Virus record (IMG/VR): IMGVR_UViG_3300028388_004293
Location: 1 to 42,269 of that record
Reading direction: 5' to 3' (one strand)
Length of the DNA: 42,269 bases
From: a virus
Shown: piece after piece, positions 27,661 to 33,255 of the stretch
How the letters are laid out: each line of letters starts with the position of its first letter
How positions within the stretch are numbered: position 1 is the stretch's first letter
Notes under the pieces: model-generated
Databases searched by the model: none
What the model saw: only the letters and a program-made list of their open reading frames with translations
Told to the model about the DNA's origin: nothing
Position numbers and translations under genes: made by a program

Positions 27661-27865
27661 TGGTAGTGTCTTTTCCGCCAGGTAGTTTTTCTACTTGCCA
27701 TCCTTTCATTTGGCAGTATTTAATGATTTTTTGTCCAGTCCATCCACACATATATTTAATAATGGGAGCAGCCCGAGTGCAAACTCCGTTTTGGCCTTCA
27801 CCTCCAGCTACAAAGTGAGGCGCTACGATTCTAAAGCCAGTACAGGAAGGTTTTGGTTTAACCAT
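27653..27865 (-). CDS. Conserved phage protein of unknown function
   Basis: The 70-residue protein begins MVKPKPSCTGFRIVAPHFVA and continues with CTRAAPIIKYMCGW and a C-terminal KYCQMKGWQVEKLPGG. The RIVAPHF...RAAPI...GW pattern is familiar from many phage hypothetical proteins of unknown role. The start at 27865 is chosen because AAAGGAAAAGGG precedes it at good distance. An in-frame ATG at 27904 lies within the upstream terminator and is unlikely to be used. Three or four Cys may bind metal. Confidence 0.7.
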   Translation of the reverse strand: MVKPKPSCTGFRIVAPHFVAGGEGQNGVCTRAAPIIKYMCGWTGQKIIKYCQMKGWQVEKLPGGKDTTNV

Positions 27866-27887
27866 ACTGCCACCCTTTTCCTTAAAC

Positions 27888-27915
27888 AAAAAAAAAAGCC
27901 CCAATTAAGGGGCTT
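27888..27915 (-). terminator. Rho-independent terminator
   Basis: On the minus strand AAGCCCC pairs with GGGGCTT around the loop TTAATT and is followed by a run of ten T. This is a strong intrinsic terminator after the 80-residue gene that ends at 27959. Confidence 0.88.
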
Positions 27916-27958
27916 AACTATTATTGAGGAAGCTTTTTGTAGCTTTTTTACTGTTGGT

Positions 27959-28201
27959 TTATGCAGATTCTTCAGCAGTGGCCTCTGTATTGGCCTTAGC
28001 CTGTGCAATCACAGCCTCACGACTAAGTTCCCAAGCGATAATAATATTTGCTGCTCGGGTAGCCATGCCTTGCTTACCCTCGTACTCCTCTGCAGCCCAC
28101 TCAAGAATAGTGGGGTAGTACTGAGCCATCTTTTCATGGTTCTCAGCCTTTTCCTTTGAATCAAACGTCTTGCCGTCGGAAGTCATGTAAACGGGCTTCA
28201 T
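27959..28201 (-). CDS. Small acidic protein with its own transcription unit
   Basis: 80 residues: a short beta-type start (MKPVYMTSDGKTFDSKEKA), then helices rich in A and E ending in TEATAEESA. The start with TSDGKTF.SKEKAE..E resembles small phage proteins whose first part forms a short hairpin, but no function is known. AAAAAAGGTAAG precedes the ATG. The gene lies between a sigma70-like promoter (28275-28303) and a strong terminator (27888-27915), so it is probably made as a monocistronic, abundant early transcript. Confidence 0.75.
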   Translation of the reverse strand: MKPVYMTSDGKTFDSKEKAENHEKMAQYYPTILEWAAEEYEGKQGMATRAANIIIAWELSREAVIAQAKANTEATAEESA

Positions 28202-28245
28202 AGTGCTTACCTTTTTTAGGGTTAAGTATGGGTTGTTGGTGTGTT

Positions 28246-28267
28246 CCTTGACCCCTAAGGGTCAAGG
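28246..28267 (-). promoter_or_regulatory. Perfect hairpin at the predicted 5' end of the transcript
   Basis: CCTTGACCC and GGGTCAAGG form a 9-bp inverted repeat around CTAA (plus strand). The predicted transcription start of the adjacent minus-strand promoter falls right at its edge (about 28268), so the mRNA would begin with this stem. No T-run follows. It may stabilise the 5' end or act as an operator. Confidence 0.6.
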
Positions 28268-28274
28268 TAGGCAT

Positions 28275-28303
28275 AGTGTAGTACCTGCTAAGCAAGGTTG
28301 CAA
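28275..28303 (-). promoter_or_regulatory. Sigma70-like promoter
   Basis: On the minus strand a -35 TTGCAA (28303-28298) and a -10 TACACT (28280-28275) are separated by exactly 17 nt. It points at the 80-residue gene starting at 28201, about 67 nt downstream of the predicted start point. This is the best host-type promoter I see in the window. Confidence 0.7.
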
Positions 28304-28336
28304 GTACTTTTTTAAGATTTTTTAGGTGGGAGATTT

Positions 28337-28633
28337 TTATCCTGTGTTCACAGAGTGTTCTGAAAATTCCATAGCTGCCTGAAGCTTGAAGTAATTTCTC
28401 CAATTTACCCCTTTTTCATTTAAGAATACTTTGTAACAAGTACTATTATTATATGATGGATGAGGAGAAGTAGTTTCATTTTGAATTAGATTGTATTTTA
28501 TTAATAGTTTATATACAATAGGTCCAACAAGATCATAAGTTTCTACTAACGGGGAAGAGTGAGATCTATAAATTAAAAAATTTTTTAACTTAAGGTCTAA
28601 AGAATTATCTGGTAAATGTGTTAAATCTTTCAT
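28337..28633 (-). CDS. Hypothetical protein, 98 residues
   Basis: Starting at the ATG at 28633 the product reads MKDLTHLPDNSLDLKLKNFL and has further hydrophobic-polar patterns (DLVGPIVYKLLIKYNLIQN) but no known motif. A longer form from 28666 would overlap the previous gene by 62 nt; the shorter start overlaps by 29 nt. AT-rich codon use matches the surrounding genes. Unknown function. Confidence 0.55.
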   Translation of the reverse strand: MKDLTHLPDNSLDLKLKNFLIYRSHSSPLVETYDLVGPIVYKLLIKYNLIQNETTSPHPSYNNSTCYKVFLNEKGVNWRNYFKLQAAMEFSEHSVNTG

Positions 28634-28787
28634 ACTTTTTAGCCACACAGCCCATACGAAAACCACTTACCCAAATCTTAAACTCTTCTTGGTTATTACA
28701 AACAGATTCTTTATCAAATTCTTTATTAAGGCTTGCACCACGTACAAAACCCTCGTTCCACAATAAATATTGTCGCTTTTTATTCAT
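28605..28787 (-). CDS. Small protein, 60 residues
   Basis: The product starts MNKKRQYLLWNEGFVRGASL and contains WVSGFRMGCVAKKY. The repeated pattern W-x-x-GF-x-x-G occurs twice (WNEGFVRG and WVSGFRMG), which suggests two related helical elements and supports real coding. It lies just downstream of the tRNA-Arg gene. No function known. Confidence 0.6.
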   Translation of the reverse strand: MNKKRQYLLWNEGFVRGASLNKEFDKESVCNNQEEFKIWVSGFRMGCVAKKYERFNTFTR

Positions 28788-28828
28788 CTTTTAAATTAGA
28801 AATTTAAAAAATTTAGTTTAAGATTGTT

Positions 28829-28905
28829 TGGCGCCCACAGTAGGACTCGAACCTACATTATCAAACTTAGAAGGTTTGTGTTTTATCCAATTAAACTATG
28901 TGGGC
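28829..28905 (-). tRNA. tRNA-Arg (anticodon UCU)
   Basis: Minus-strand cloverleaf: acceptor GCCCACA/TGTGGGC, D arm GTTT/AAAC, anticodon stem CAAAC/GTTTG with loop CTTCTAA (anticodon TCT), T arm GTAGG-TTCGAGT-CCTAC, discriminator G and encoded CCA. It reads AGA, the arginine codon that dominates the phage genes here. Confidence 0.95.
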
Positions 28906-28986
28906 ATATTTGTTAAAAAACTAACTACTGTTTTTATTTAAAATCTGGTTATAAAAAACTTCAGTGTTTACTTATGAAATGTTGTT

Positions 28987-29072
28987 TGGTACCTGGGGCG
29001 GGACTCGAACCCGCATGGCCGAAGCCGGCAGATTTTGAGTCTGCTGTGTCTACCTTATTTCACCACCCAGGC
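28987..29072 (-). tRNA. tRNA-Leu (anticodon CAA)
   Basis: Class II tRNA on the minus strand: acceptor GCCTGGG/CCCAGGT, anticodon stem GCAGA/TCTGC with loop CTCAAAA (anticodon CAA), a long variable arm with CGGCTTCGGCC, T arm GCGGG-TTCGAGT-CCCGC, discriminator A and encoded CCA. It reads UUG. Confidence 0.94.
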
Positions 29073-29078
29073 AAATAT

Positions 29079-29264
29079 TTATAAAGGGTCATACCATGCC
29101 ATTGATATTGATTTGTAATAATTATTTTTAGTATGTTTAAGCGCTAAATTGCAAGCTTGGTTTAAAGAGCTTGCTTTGCCTTTCCACCATTTTGTTTGTA
29201 TTTTATGTTGTTGTGGAATATACCATTGTACTAAAACTGAGTAATTTTTTAGTTTAGAGTTCAT
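29079..29264 (-). CDS. Small protein, 61 residues
   Basis: MNSKLKNYSVLVQWYIPQQH, then a basic aromatic stretch (KIQTKWWKGKASS) and a helix (LNQACNLALKHTKNN) before a final SISMAWYDPL. The ATG overlaps the stop of the upstream deaminase-like gene as ATGA, so translation is probably coupled; a start further upstream would overlap more. The alternation of strand and helix looks like a small alpha/beta fold. Function unknown. Confidence 0.6.
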   Translation of the reverse strand: MNSKLKNYSVLVQWYIPQQHKIQTKWWKGKASSLNQACNLALKHTKNNYYKSISMAWYDPL

Positions 29265-29569
29265 TTTGTATATTCCACAACTTTTACATTCCAATCCTTA
29301 ATAGCCAAACTGCATACAGGACAAGGCTTAGCTAGAGCAGGTTCTCCATTAGCATAATATCTTTCTATAACTATTTTATGAACTTTTTTGGTTCCTGCTT
29401 TTAGTAGTGCAGCCATTTCTGCATGTAGAAATTGTCTAGCAGGTTGTCCCGCTTTTTCAGCATATTTAGCTTGAATTGGATGAGTTTGTTTATAAGAGTT
29501 TATAGCTCTAGAAAGTAGTCTGTTTCGCTTATCATAACAACGGGCAACAATATGATGTTTTTTGGACAT
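29261..29569 (-). CDS. Small cytidine/dCMP deaminase-like protein
   Basis: From the ATG at 29569 the product has 102 residues, MSKKHHIVARCYDKRNRLLS at its start. It contains the two zinc-site motifs of the deaminase superfamily: HAEMAALLKA (catalytic His-Ala-Glu) and KPCPVCSLAI (PCxxC), in the right order. Such enzymes hydrolyse cytosine to uracil. With ThyX in the same strand, a dCMP-to-dUMP role feeding dTMP synthesis is the simplest idea, though a base-modification role cannot be excluded. A longer frame reaching 29686 is an artefact: its first 39 codons read through the tRNA-Ile gene. Confidence 0.75.
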   Translation of the reverse strand: MSKKHHIVARCYDKRNRLLSRAINSYKQTHPIQAKYAEKAGQPARQFLHAEMAALLKAGTKKVHKIVIERYYANGEPALAKPCPVCSLAIKDWNVKVVEYTK

Positions 29570-29607
29570 GATTATATTATATTTACATACACTTGGTTGT
29601 TGATTGA

Positions 29608-29680
29608 TGCCCGCAGTAGGAATCGAGCCTACGACTTGGCGATTATTAGTCGCCTGCACAACCAACCGTGCTCTACGGGC
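29608..29680 (-). tRNA. tRNA-Ile with unusual anticodon AAU
   Basis: Minus-strand cloverleaf: acceptor GCCCGTA/TGCGGGC, D arm GCAC/GTGC with loop GGTTGGTT, anticodon stem GGCGA/TCGCC with loop CTAATAA (anticodon AAT), T arm GTAGG-CTCGATT-CCTAC, discriminator A. The next three bases are TCA rather than CCA, and position 8 is G instead of U. The bacterial norm for this family is GAU; A34 is rare and would need conversion to inosine. Confidence 0.8.
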
Positions 29681-29879
29681 GTTCACTCATAGTCTCTACT
29701 ACTTCTTTTACAGACGCTCCTTTGCACCCGCACATATACCCATTGCAGCAATAATTTTCATCTGGATCGCGGCGCCAAACTTCGCGATACCAGAACCTAA
29801 TACCTATGTAGGGTGAGTTGTAGTTCTTCCAGGATCTTAACCGGAAGAACATGCGGATTTTCCAGAGTAGGTTTTTCAT
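29673..29879 (-). CDS. Small aromatic- and cysteine-rich protein
   Basis: 68 residues: a basic, tryptophan-rich N-terminus (MKNLLWKIRMFFRLRSWK), a tyrosine-rich middle (IGIRFWYREVWRRDPDENY) and CCNGYMCGCKG near the end. The four Cys in that block could bind zinc. The ATG at 29879 is used; a GTG at 29909 would begin inside the tRNA-like element. The 3' end overlaps the tRNA-Ile gene by 8 bp. The base composition is higher in GC than the neighbours. No family is assigned. Confidence 0.6.
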   Translation of the reverse strand: MKNLLWKIRMFFRLRSWKNYNSPYIGIRFWYREVWRRDPDENYCCNGYMCGCKGASVKEVVETMSERP

Positions 29880-29899
29880 TCTGCTTACCCATAGCGGTT

Positions 29900-29972
29900 T
29901 GGTGCCCACCTGAGCCTGCCGAGTTTATGGTATGTACCACAGGGGCTTTGATGCGTTGGTCTCAGGGTGGGC
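29900..29972 (-). ncRNA. tRNA-like hairpin ending in ACCA
   Basis: The minus strand starts GCCCACC and ends GGTGGGC-A-CCA, a perfect 7-bp acceptor-like stem with discriminator and encoded CCA, 73 nt in all. TGAG/CTCA extends the stem by 4 bp with one bulge, and a TGGTA/TACCA hairpin lies inside. There is no T arm and no 7-nt anticodon loop, so it is not a normal tRNA. It lies between real tRNA genes. It could be a degraded tRNA or a tRNA mimic; expression is untested. Confidence 0.45.
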
Positions 29973-29988
29973 GTTGATTGGAGCCCCA

Positions 29989-30046
29989 GGCTTACGGTTG
30001 TCTGCCAAGACAGGGGTTGAGCCCATATAACCCCTTACCGTAAGCC
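29989..30046 (-). ncRNA. Perfect three-way-junction RNA element
   Basis: Three fully paired helices are nested with almost no unpaired junction bases. P1 is a 10-bp stem of GGCTTACGGT with ACCGTAAGCC; P2 is GGGGTT/AACCCC with a 10-nt loop; P3 is TGTCT/AGACA with a 4-nt loop. The element is 58 nt and non-coding, between the CAU tRNA and the tRNA-like hairpin. Strand is assumed from its neighbours, since the fold works on either strand. It does not match a hammerhead, tRNA or riboswitch I know. Confidence 0.6.
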
Positions 30047-30058
30047 CAGAGCATTGCG

Positions 30059-30136
30059 TGGTGCCCGCAGAGGGAATCGAACCCCCGCAGTTCCTATTAT
30101 GAGTAGGGGACAGGAACCAACACCTGTGATACGGGC
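30059..30136 (-). tRNA. tRNA with anticodon CAU (Ile2 or Met)
   Basis: Minus-strand cloverleaf: acceptor GCCCGTA/TGCGGGC, D arm with ACAGG/CCTGT and TTGGTT in the loop, anticodon stem CCCTA/TAGGA (outermost C-A mismatch) with loop CTCATAA, T arm GGGGG-TTCGATT-CCCTC, discriminator A and encoded CCA. The anticodon alone cannot separate tRNA-Met from lysidine-modified tRNA-Ile2. The acceptor stem is identical to that of the nearby tRNA-Ile, which favours Ile2 reading AUA. Confidence 0.85.
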
Positions 30137-30154
30137 GTGAATAGGCTGCTTAAC

Positions 30155-30487
30155 TCAGTCAGGTGGGTCGTAGACTTCGATGGTATCGGTGACCCATCGG
30201 ATGAAATCACTGTTTGACTCGAATGTTTCTACATACTCAGGTTTTGTGGCTATGTTGAAGTAGTAATCTTCAATCTGGGAGTTGCGGAACAACCCGATTT
30301 TGAACTGACCTATGAGCTTGGGCTTTACACGCCATTCAAGAGCGGCGGAAAAGAAGTTGGGTACTTTGTGGATTGAGATGTTGTAGTCAGTCCAATCTTG
30401 TGTGAGGTTGTTTATGTACTGGCACTGGACGGTTTTACCGTCTGCCCATGCTTTTATCACGTCAGCCCACTTGTGAGGTTTGTTCAT
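30155..30487 (-). CDS. Conserved phage protein, 110 residues
   Basis: The product starts MNKPHKWADVIKAWADGKTV and carries a later LEWRVKPKLIGQF. The combination HKWADVIKAWADG...W.DY...EWR.KPK is a recurrent theme of small phage proteins with an all-beta C-terminal part, of unknown function. The gene has clearly higher GC than the AT-rich genes beside it (for example 30532-30729), so the segment from about 29.7 to 30.5 kb may have come from another phage. No enzymatic residues are evident. Confidence 0.7.
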   Translation of the reverse strand: MNKPHKWADVIKAWADGKTVQCQYINNLTQDWTDYNISIHKVPNFFSAALEWRVKPKLIGQFKIGLFRNSQIEDYYFNIATKPEYVETFESNSDFIRWVTDTIEVYDPPD

Positions 30488-30531
30488 GTTGTTGCTCCGG
30501 TGAATCTTTGCGGTATGTCTGTTGTGGGTTA

Positions 30532-30729
30532 TTAATCGTATTCAGTAATTGGAGTAAAGTTCATTACATTACCCTCTATACTCTCAACTTCAAAGTAATT
30601 TTCTCCGTTATGCCAAACTATACGTAAAATATCTTCTTCAAAAGATAACTTAATTCCTTGGGTAATGTGGTTAGTTTGGTAAACCTTATAGTTTTTAGTT
30701 ATAATTAAGTAAGTACCAATTGTCTCCAT
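30532..30729 (-). CDS. Small hypothetical protein, 65 residues
   Basis: METIGTYLIITKNYKVYQTN at the start, then a mix of short strands (FEEDILRIVWHNGENYFEV) and MNFTPITEY at the end. It looks like a compact all-beta protein. AT-rich codon use fits the main phage pattern. It begins 17 nt after the end of the next upstream gene. Function unknown. Confidence 0.6.
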   Translation of the reverse strand: METIGTYLIITKNYKVYQTNHITQGIKLSFEEDILRIVWHNGENYFEVESIEGNVMNFTPITEYD

Positions 30730-30746
30730 AATAACTTACCTTTGGT

Positions 30747-31064
30747 TTAGGTTGAATTTTGGGTAAAGGTATTTTTTTTTACTTTGTAAAAAATATTAGT
30801 TTCTTTTTCTTGTTTCTTTTTACCATAAACTGCTTCTTTAACGCAAAACTTACATAGTTTAGGAAATTTAAGCCTGCCTGCAGAAGTTTCTCTTAATTTT
30901 TTATATAAAGAATCTCTAGACCAGTTTAATACAGTATTACAACACTGATGTTCTATTTGTATTTTATTGTTGTTTATTTCTAATACAACAGCATCAATCT
31001 CTTCAATATATTGGTCTACATAAAAATAGTATTTTTTAGACATAGGTAAAAATGTATTTCGCAT
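30747..31064 (-). CDS. Small hypothetical protein with three cysteines
   Basis: The 105-residue frame starts MRNTFLPMSKKYYFYVDQYI; an inner ATG at 31043 (MSKKYYFYV) may be the true start because the first ATG lies at the edge of a terminator. Cysteines occur in QCCNTVLNWSRDSLY and KLCKFCVKEAVYG. The CC...CxxC pattern suggests zinc binding. The end is lysine-rich (KKKQEKETN). No family is recognised. Confidence 0.55.
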   Translation of the reverse strand: MRNTFLPMSKKYYFYVDQYIEEIDAVVLEINNNKIQIEHQCCNTVLNWSRDSLYKKLRETSAGRLKFPKLCKFCVKEAVYGKKKQEKETNIFYKVKKNTFTQNST

Positions 31065-31065
31065 T

Positions 31066-31086
31066 AAAAAGCCCCTTACGGGGGCT
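31066..31086 (-). terminator. Rho-independent terminator
   Basis: Minus-strand AGCCCC pairs with GGGGCT around CGTAA and is followed by TTTTT. It ends the transcript of the small-gene cluster at 31.2-34 kb, or attenuates it before the 105-residue gene. Confidence 0.8.
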
Positions 31087-31176
31087 AGTCGGCTAAATCA
31101 CTAAAAGCAGGGAAACCTTACTTAGTAAGGTAGTTATAGGTAAGCTCGCAAACCTAATAACATTTAACAATTAGCT

Positions 31177-31275
31177 TTAGCTGGTGGCGTTTTTACCATG
31201 AGTGGGTGTTGGGCACTGACAAAAATACCATGTCCAAATATTTCTGCCGTCATCAAGGCTTTGTATTCCAATCAG
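31177..31275 (-). CDS. Putative tiny zinc-ribbon-like protein with non-ATG start
   Basis: A 32-codon frame reads IGIQSLDDGRNIWTWYF, then CQCPTPTHGKN. It has a CxC and a His, is well ordered in composition, and fills an otherwise empty gap. No ATG is available: the best start is CTG at 31275 or the following ATT, 4-7 nt after TAGGTGGT. The sequence looks like a small conserved phage protein, but the unusual start keeps confidence low. Confidence 0.35.
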   Translation of the reverse strand: MIGIQSLDDGRNIWTWYFCQCPTPTHGKNATS

Positions 31276-31306
31276 ACTACCACCTAATCCCAGGAGAAAC
31301 TGATAC

Positions 31307-31489
31307 TTAAGGATATTTTAAAAAATGGGAAATTAGAAGATTTAGGTTTGAAAGCTGTGTGTTTAAAACATTATGTGCTTTAAGTTCTAAATTTGGGTCT
31401 CGTGATGAGAAAGCAAAATGTATTGCAGACTGTAAATCAGGAAGTTCATTGTAAATTTGCTTTAGAGTCTGTTTTTGTTCAGGTTTCAT
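31307..31489 (-). CDS. Small helical protein, 60 residues
   Basis: MKPEQKQTLKQIYNELPDLQ continues into helices with SAIHFAFSSRDPNLELKAH and ends LISHFLKYP. The start overlaps the stop of the membrane-protein gene as ATGA. Its overall helical, amphipathic character could support protein binding. Function unknown. Confidence 0.55.
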   Translation of the reverse strand: MKPEQKQTLKQIYNELPDLQSAIHFAFSSRDPNLELKAHNVLNTQLSNLNLLISHFLKYP

Positions 31490-31647
31490 AGAATTGTATC
31501 TCTAACTAAGAAGATAAGACCAAGAAAAGCAAAAACAGCTAACAAAATTCCTATAACAAAACCTACTAATCCCCCTGCTACTGTTAAAGCTGGTCCTATA
31601 GAAAAGTATAAGACAATAACACTGAGAAGAATTAAAAAGTTTTTCAT
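31486..31647 (-). CDS. Small two-span membrane protein
   Basis: 53 residues, MKNFLILLSVIVLYFSIGPA at the start, a glycine turn (TVAGGLVGF) and a second hydrophobic run (VIGILLAVFAFLGLIFLV) before a charged end (RDTIL). It overlaps both neighbours by ATGA, which argues strongly for coding. Two membrane segments recall holin-like or superinfection-exclusion peptides, but it is embedded in early genes, so a membrane-modifying early role is more likely. Function is inferred only from topology. Confidence 0.65.
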   Translation of the reverse strand: MKNFLILLSVIVLYFSIGPALTVAGGLVGFVIGILLAVFAFLGLIFLVRDTIL

Positions 31648-31877
31648 GGAAAAATATCTTCTTGTTCTTCTTCATTGTCAATTTCTGGTGCAGGACTAGT
31701 ATCTGCCGGCTCTTCTTGATTTTCAAGGACTACTGTAGCAGTGGCAGCCCCTGGATTGCCTCTTCTGCCTCCTTTGACAGAGACAGTAATTTTCTTGCCT
31801 CGCATACTGACACCTTTATGCTCTAGGTGTTGAGCAAATACTTCTTCTAAATCATGTTTTTCAAAAGTAATCTTCAT
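31644..31877 (-). CDS. Small protein with acidic C-terminal tail
   Basis: 77 residues. The first half is a compact mixed fold (MKITFEKHDLEEVFAQHLEH, then KKITVSVKGGRRGNPG), the second is disordered and ends in an acidic tail (EIDNEEEQEDIFP). Acidic, aromatic-ended tails occur in ssDNA-binding proteins and their partners. The gene overlaps the nuclease-like gene upstream by ATGA, so a helper of DNA metabolism is possible. Not assigned. Confidence 0.6.
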   Translation of the reverse strand: MKITFEKHDLEEVFAQHLEHKGVSMRGKKITVSVKGGRRGNPGAATATVVLENQEEPADTSPAPEIDNEEEQEDIFP

Positions 31878-32251
31878 TGGTTTAAGTCTTGTAAAGTAAT
31901 TTCAACTATTCGAGGAGACCAAACCATCTGCTTACCTCCTCGTACTTTTTTAAGCTTTCTCCAGCCAATTAGCTGAAGTTTAGCTCCTGCTTCTAACCAA
32001 GCAGCAACTTCTTCTGCTTTTTCTTCTGTAATCTTTTTATAGTGCCCTGAAAAATCAGAGCCGCAAGACTGAATACCTATAATACCATCTGCAGGAGAAA
32101 TACTGATTATATCAATAAAGCCAAATAAGTCTTTTCGTATCCCTCCTCCAGGTAATTTAGGGTTAGGTATCCATCTTTCTACTTGCCCGCAAATAAGACC
32201 TTGGTCTTTAAGATAGGCAATGGTTCTCTGGGTCGGGCTAAGTCCGGCCAT
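31874..32251 (-). CDS. Small restriction-endonuclease-fold protein (VRR-NUC or resolvase-like)
   Basis: The 125-residue protein begins MAGLSPTQRTIAYLKDQG. Its core RKDLFGFIDIISISPADG is followed by IIGIQSCGSDFSGHYKKI, a pattern (D...D-I...Q-x-C...H..K) that matches small PD-(D/E)XK-fold nucleases with the acidic residue in FGFID and a Gln in place of the usual Glu. In N4 a protein of similar length (gp44) lies in this neighbourhood, next to primase and SSB genes. A DNA-end or Holliday-junction processing role is inferred; the fold assignment is moderate. Confidence 0.6.
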   Translation of the reverse strand: MAGLSPTQRTIAYLKDQGLICGQVERWIPNPKLPGGGIRKDLFGFIDIISISPADGIIGIQSCGSDFSGHYKKITEEKAEEVAAWLEAGAKLQLIGWRKLKKVRGGKQMVWSPRIVEITLQDLNQ

Positions 32252-32276
32252 GATTAGATAATTCTGACATATTTAT

Positions 32277-32681
32277 TTAGTGAAGTTTTCCATTTGTAGC
32301 AGGTATAATATTATTAAAAACATTATTCATTTCTTGTATAATACATTTAGTTCCTTCTTCAGGCAATGCTATAGTAAATACTCCTTCCCTTGTTTGAAAG
32401 ATAATATTAGAACTTTTGTCCAACCAAACATGAAAATATGTCAATTCAATTTCAGTTAAATTATCTTCTTCTTGGATAATGTTTCCTTCTTCCAAAAGAT
32501 TCTTAATTTTGTTAGCTAACTCATCTCTAAAAGTAAAGGAATTCCATAAAAGGGGTTCAAATAGATTTATAGAAGTAATGTCTGGTTCTTTTTGTTGTTC
32601 AGAGTAAAGATCTACAAGTTTGTTAGAAACATTTCCATAAACTTCAGCAGTTCCAATATAGTTATATTCAGTAGTACTCAT
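32277..32681 (-). CDS. Acidic hypothetical protein, 134 residues
   Basis: From ATG at 32681: MSTTEYNYIGTAEVYGNVSN, with later NLFEPLLWNSFTFRDELANK and FHVWLDKSSNIIFQTREG. It is acidic and rich in N, I and E, with alternating short strands and helices. An ATG at 32687 is possible too. It overlaps the next upstream gene by 14 nt. No family recognised. Confidence 0.6.
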   Translation of the reverse strand: MSTTEYNYIGTAEVYGNVSNKLVDLYSEQQKEPDITSINLFEPLLWNSFTFRDELANKIKNLLEEGNIIQEEDNLTEIELTYFHVWLDKSSNIIFQTREGVFTIALPEEGTKCIIQEMNNVFNNIIPATNGKLH

Positions 32682-32874
32682 AATCAACCGCTTGGTCCAG
32701 TTGTTCTTGTGTTAAATAAAGAGAAATAATATCTTCCTGGATATTAGGGTTATTGTTTTTAACCCAAATACCTATAGCATACTCTCCTGTAGGAAAAGAA
32801 GAAACAATTTCATATTCCTGCTTTGGAAGCAGATTTCCAAGAGCATCATAGGCTTCAAAACTTGCTTTTAGCAT
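32668..32874 (-). CDS. Small hypothetical protein, 68 residues
   Basis: MLKASFEAYDALGNLLPKQE, followed by VSSFPTGEYAIGIWVKNNN and a final helix (LTQEQLDQAVDYEYY). It looks like a small beta-sandwich with an acidic helix. It overlaps the next gene by 14 nt. No function can be given. Confidence 0.55.
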   Translation of the reverse strand: MLKASFEAYDALGNLLPKQEYEIVSSFPTGEYAIGIWVKNNNPNIQEDIISLYLTQEQLDQAVDYEYY

Positions 32875-32876
32875 AG

Positions 32877-33227
32877 TTATTTTTTACCAAAAATTTTTAC
32901 GTATTCTTTTACTAAGTTTTTGATGTTTTCGTCTGGTGCAACGCACTCAAACCCGAGTTCATGCAAACTGAACCACAAGTCAGAACACGTCTCACACAAC
33001 CACTTATCGGCAAGTGGCACGTTGTGTCCATCGTAGATGTCGTACTCGATATCAGATTTTGGTGGTCGGCTACAGTTAAACTGGGTTACTACCTCGCCTG
33101 GATTTAAGAATGTGTTACATGAAGAACATCTAGCACGTTTTTTACGTGTAGGCATTTCTGTGTAGTCATCAGGGTACTCGTAATACCAGGAGTACTCGTC
33201 GTAATCACAATAACAGGTTAAAGGCAT
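32877..33227 (-). CDS. Cysteine-rich zinc-finger-like protein, paralogue of 39354-39707
   Basis: From the ATG at 33227 (MPLTCYCDYDEYSWYYEY) the 116-residue product carries CYC, then RARCSSCNTFLNPGE, and LCETCSDLWFSLHELGFECV. These Cys pairs suggest two zinc sites. It shares the frame W-YY-YPDDYT..PT...R-RC-SC...CETC-DL-F-L-ELGF...VAPDE with the gene at 39354-39707. A start at 33257 would place the first codons inside a hairpin and is rejected. AT-rich codon use matches the rest of the phage, unlike its GC-rich twin. Function unknown; zinc-mediated nucleic-acid or protein contact is inferred. Confidence 0.7.
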   Translation of the reverse strand: MPLTCYCDYDEYSWYYEYPDDYTEMPTRKKRARCSSCNTFLNPGEVVTQFNCSRPPKSDIEYDIYDGHNVPLADKWLCETCSDLWFSLHELGFECVAPDENIKNLVKEYVKIFGKK

Positions 33228-33255
33228 AGTAGTTGATGTGTTCCAAAAGGCTCTC

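Noticed and set aside
27653-27904. Long version of the 70-residue conserved gene
   Set aside because: The first 13 codons lie in the terminator hairpin and T-run; the ATG at 27865 has a clear ribosome-binding site.
28161-28403. 80-codon minus-strand frame
   Set aside because: It runs across the promoter, the 5' hairpin and the end of the neighbouring gene, and overlaps the real start at 28201; composition does not look coding.
29261-29686. Long version of the deaminase-like frame (141 codons)
   Set aside because: Its first 39 codons translate the tRNA-Ile gene; the internal ATG at 29569 gives a normal compact deaminase.
29900-29972. Canonical tRNA gene
   Set aside because: No T arm, D arm or 7-nt anticodon loop can be drawn; kept only as a tRNA-like element.
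31502-31726. 74-codon minus-strand frame rich in Phe and Lys
   Set aside because: It is out of frame with the 53-residue membrane protein, which has ATGA overlaps on both sides and a clean two-span profile.
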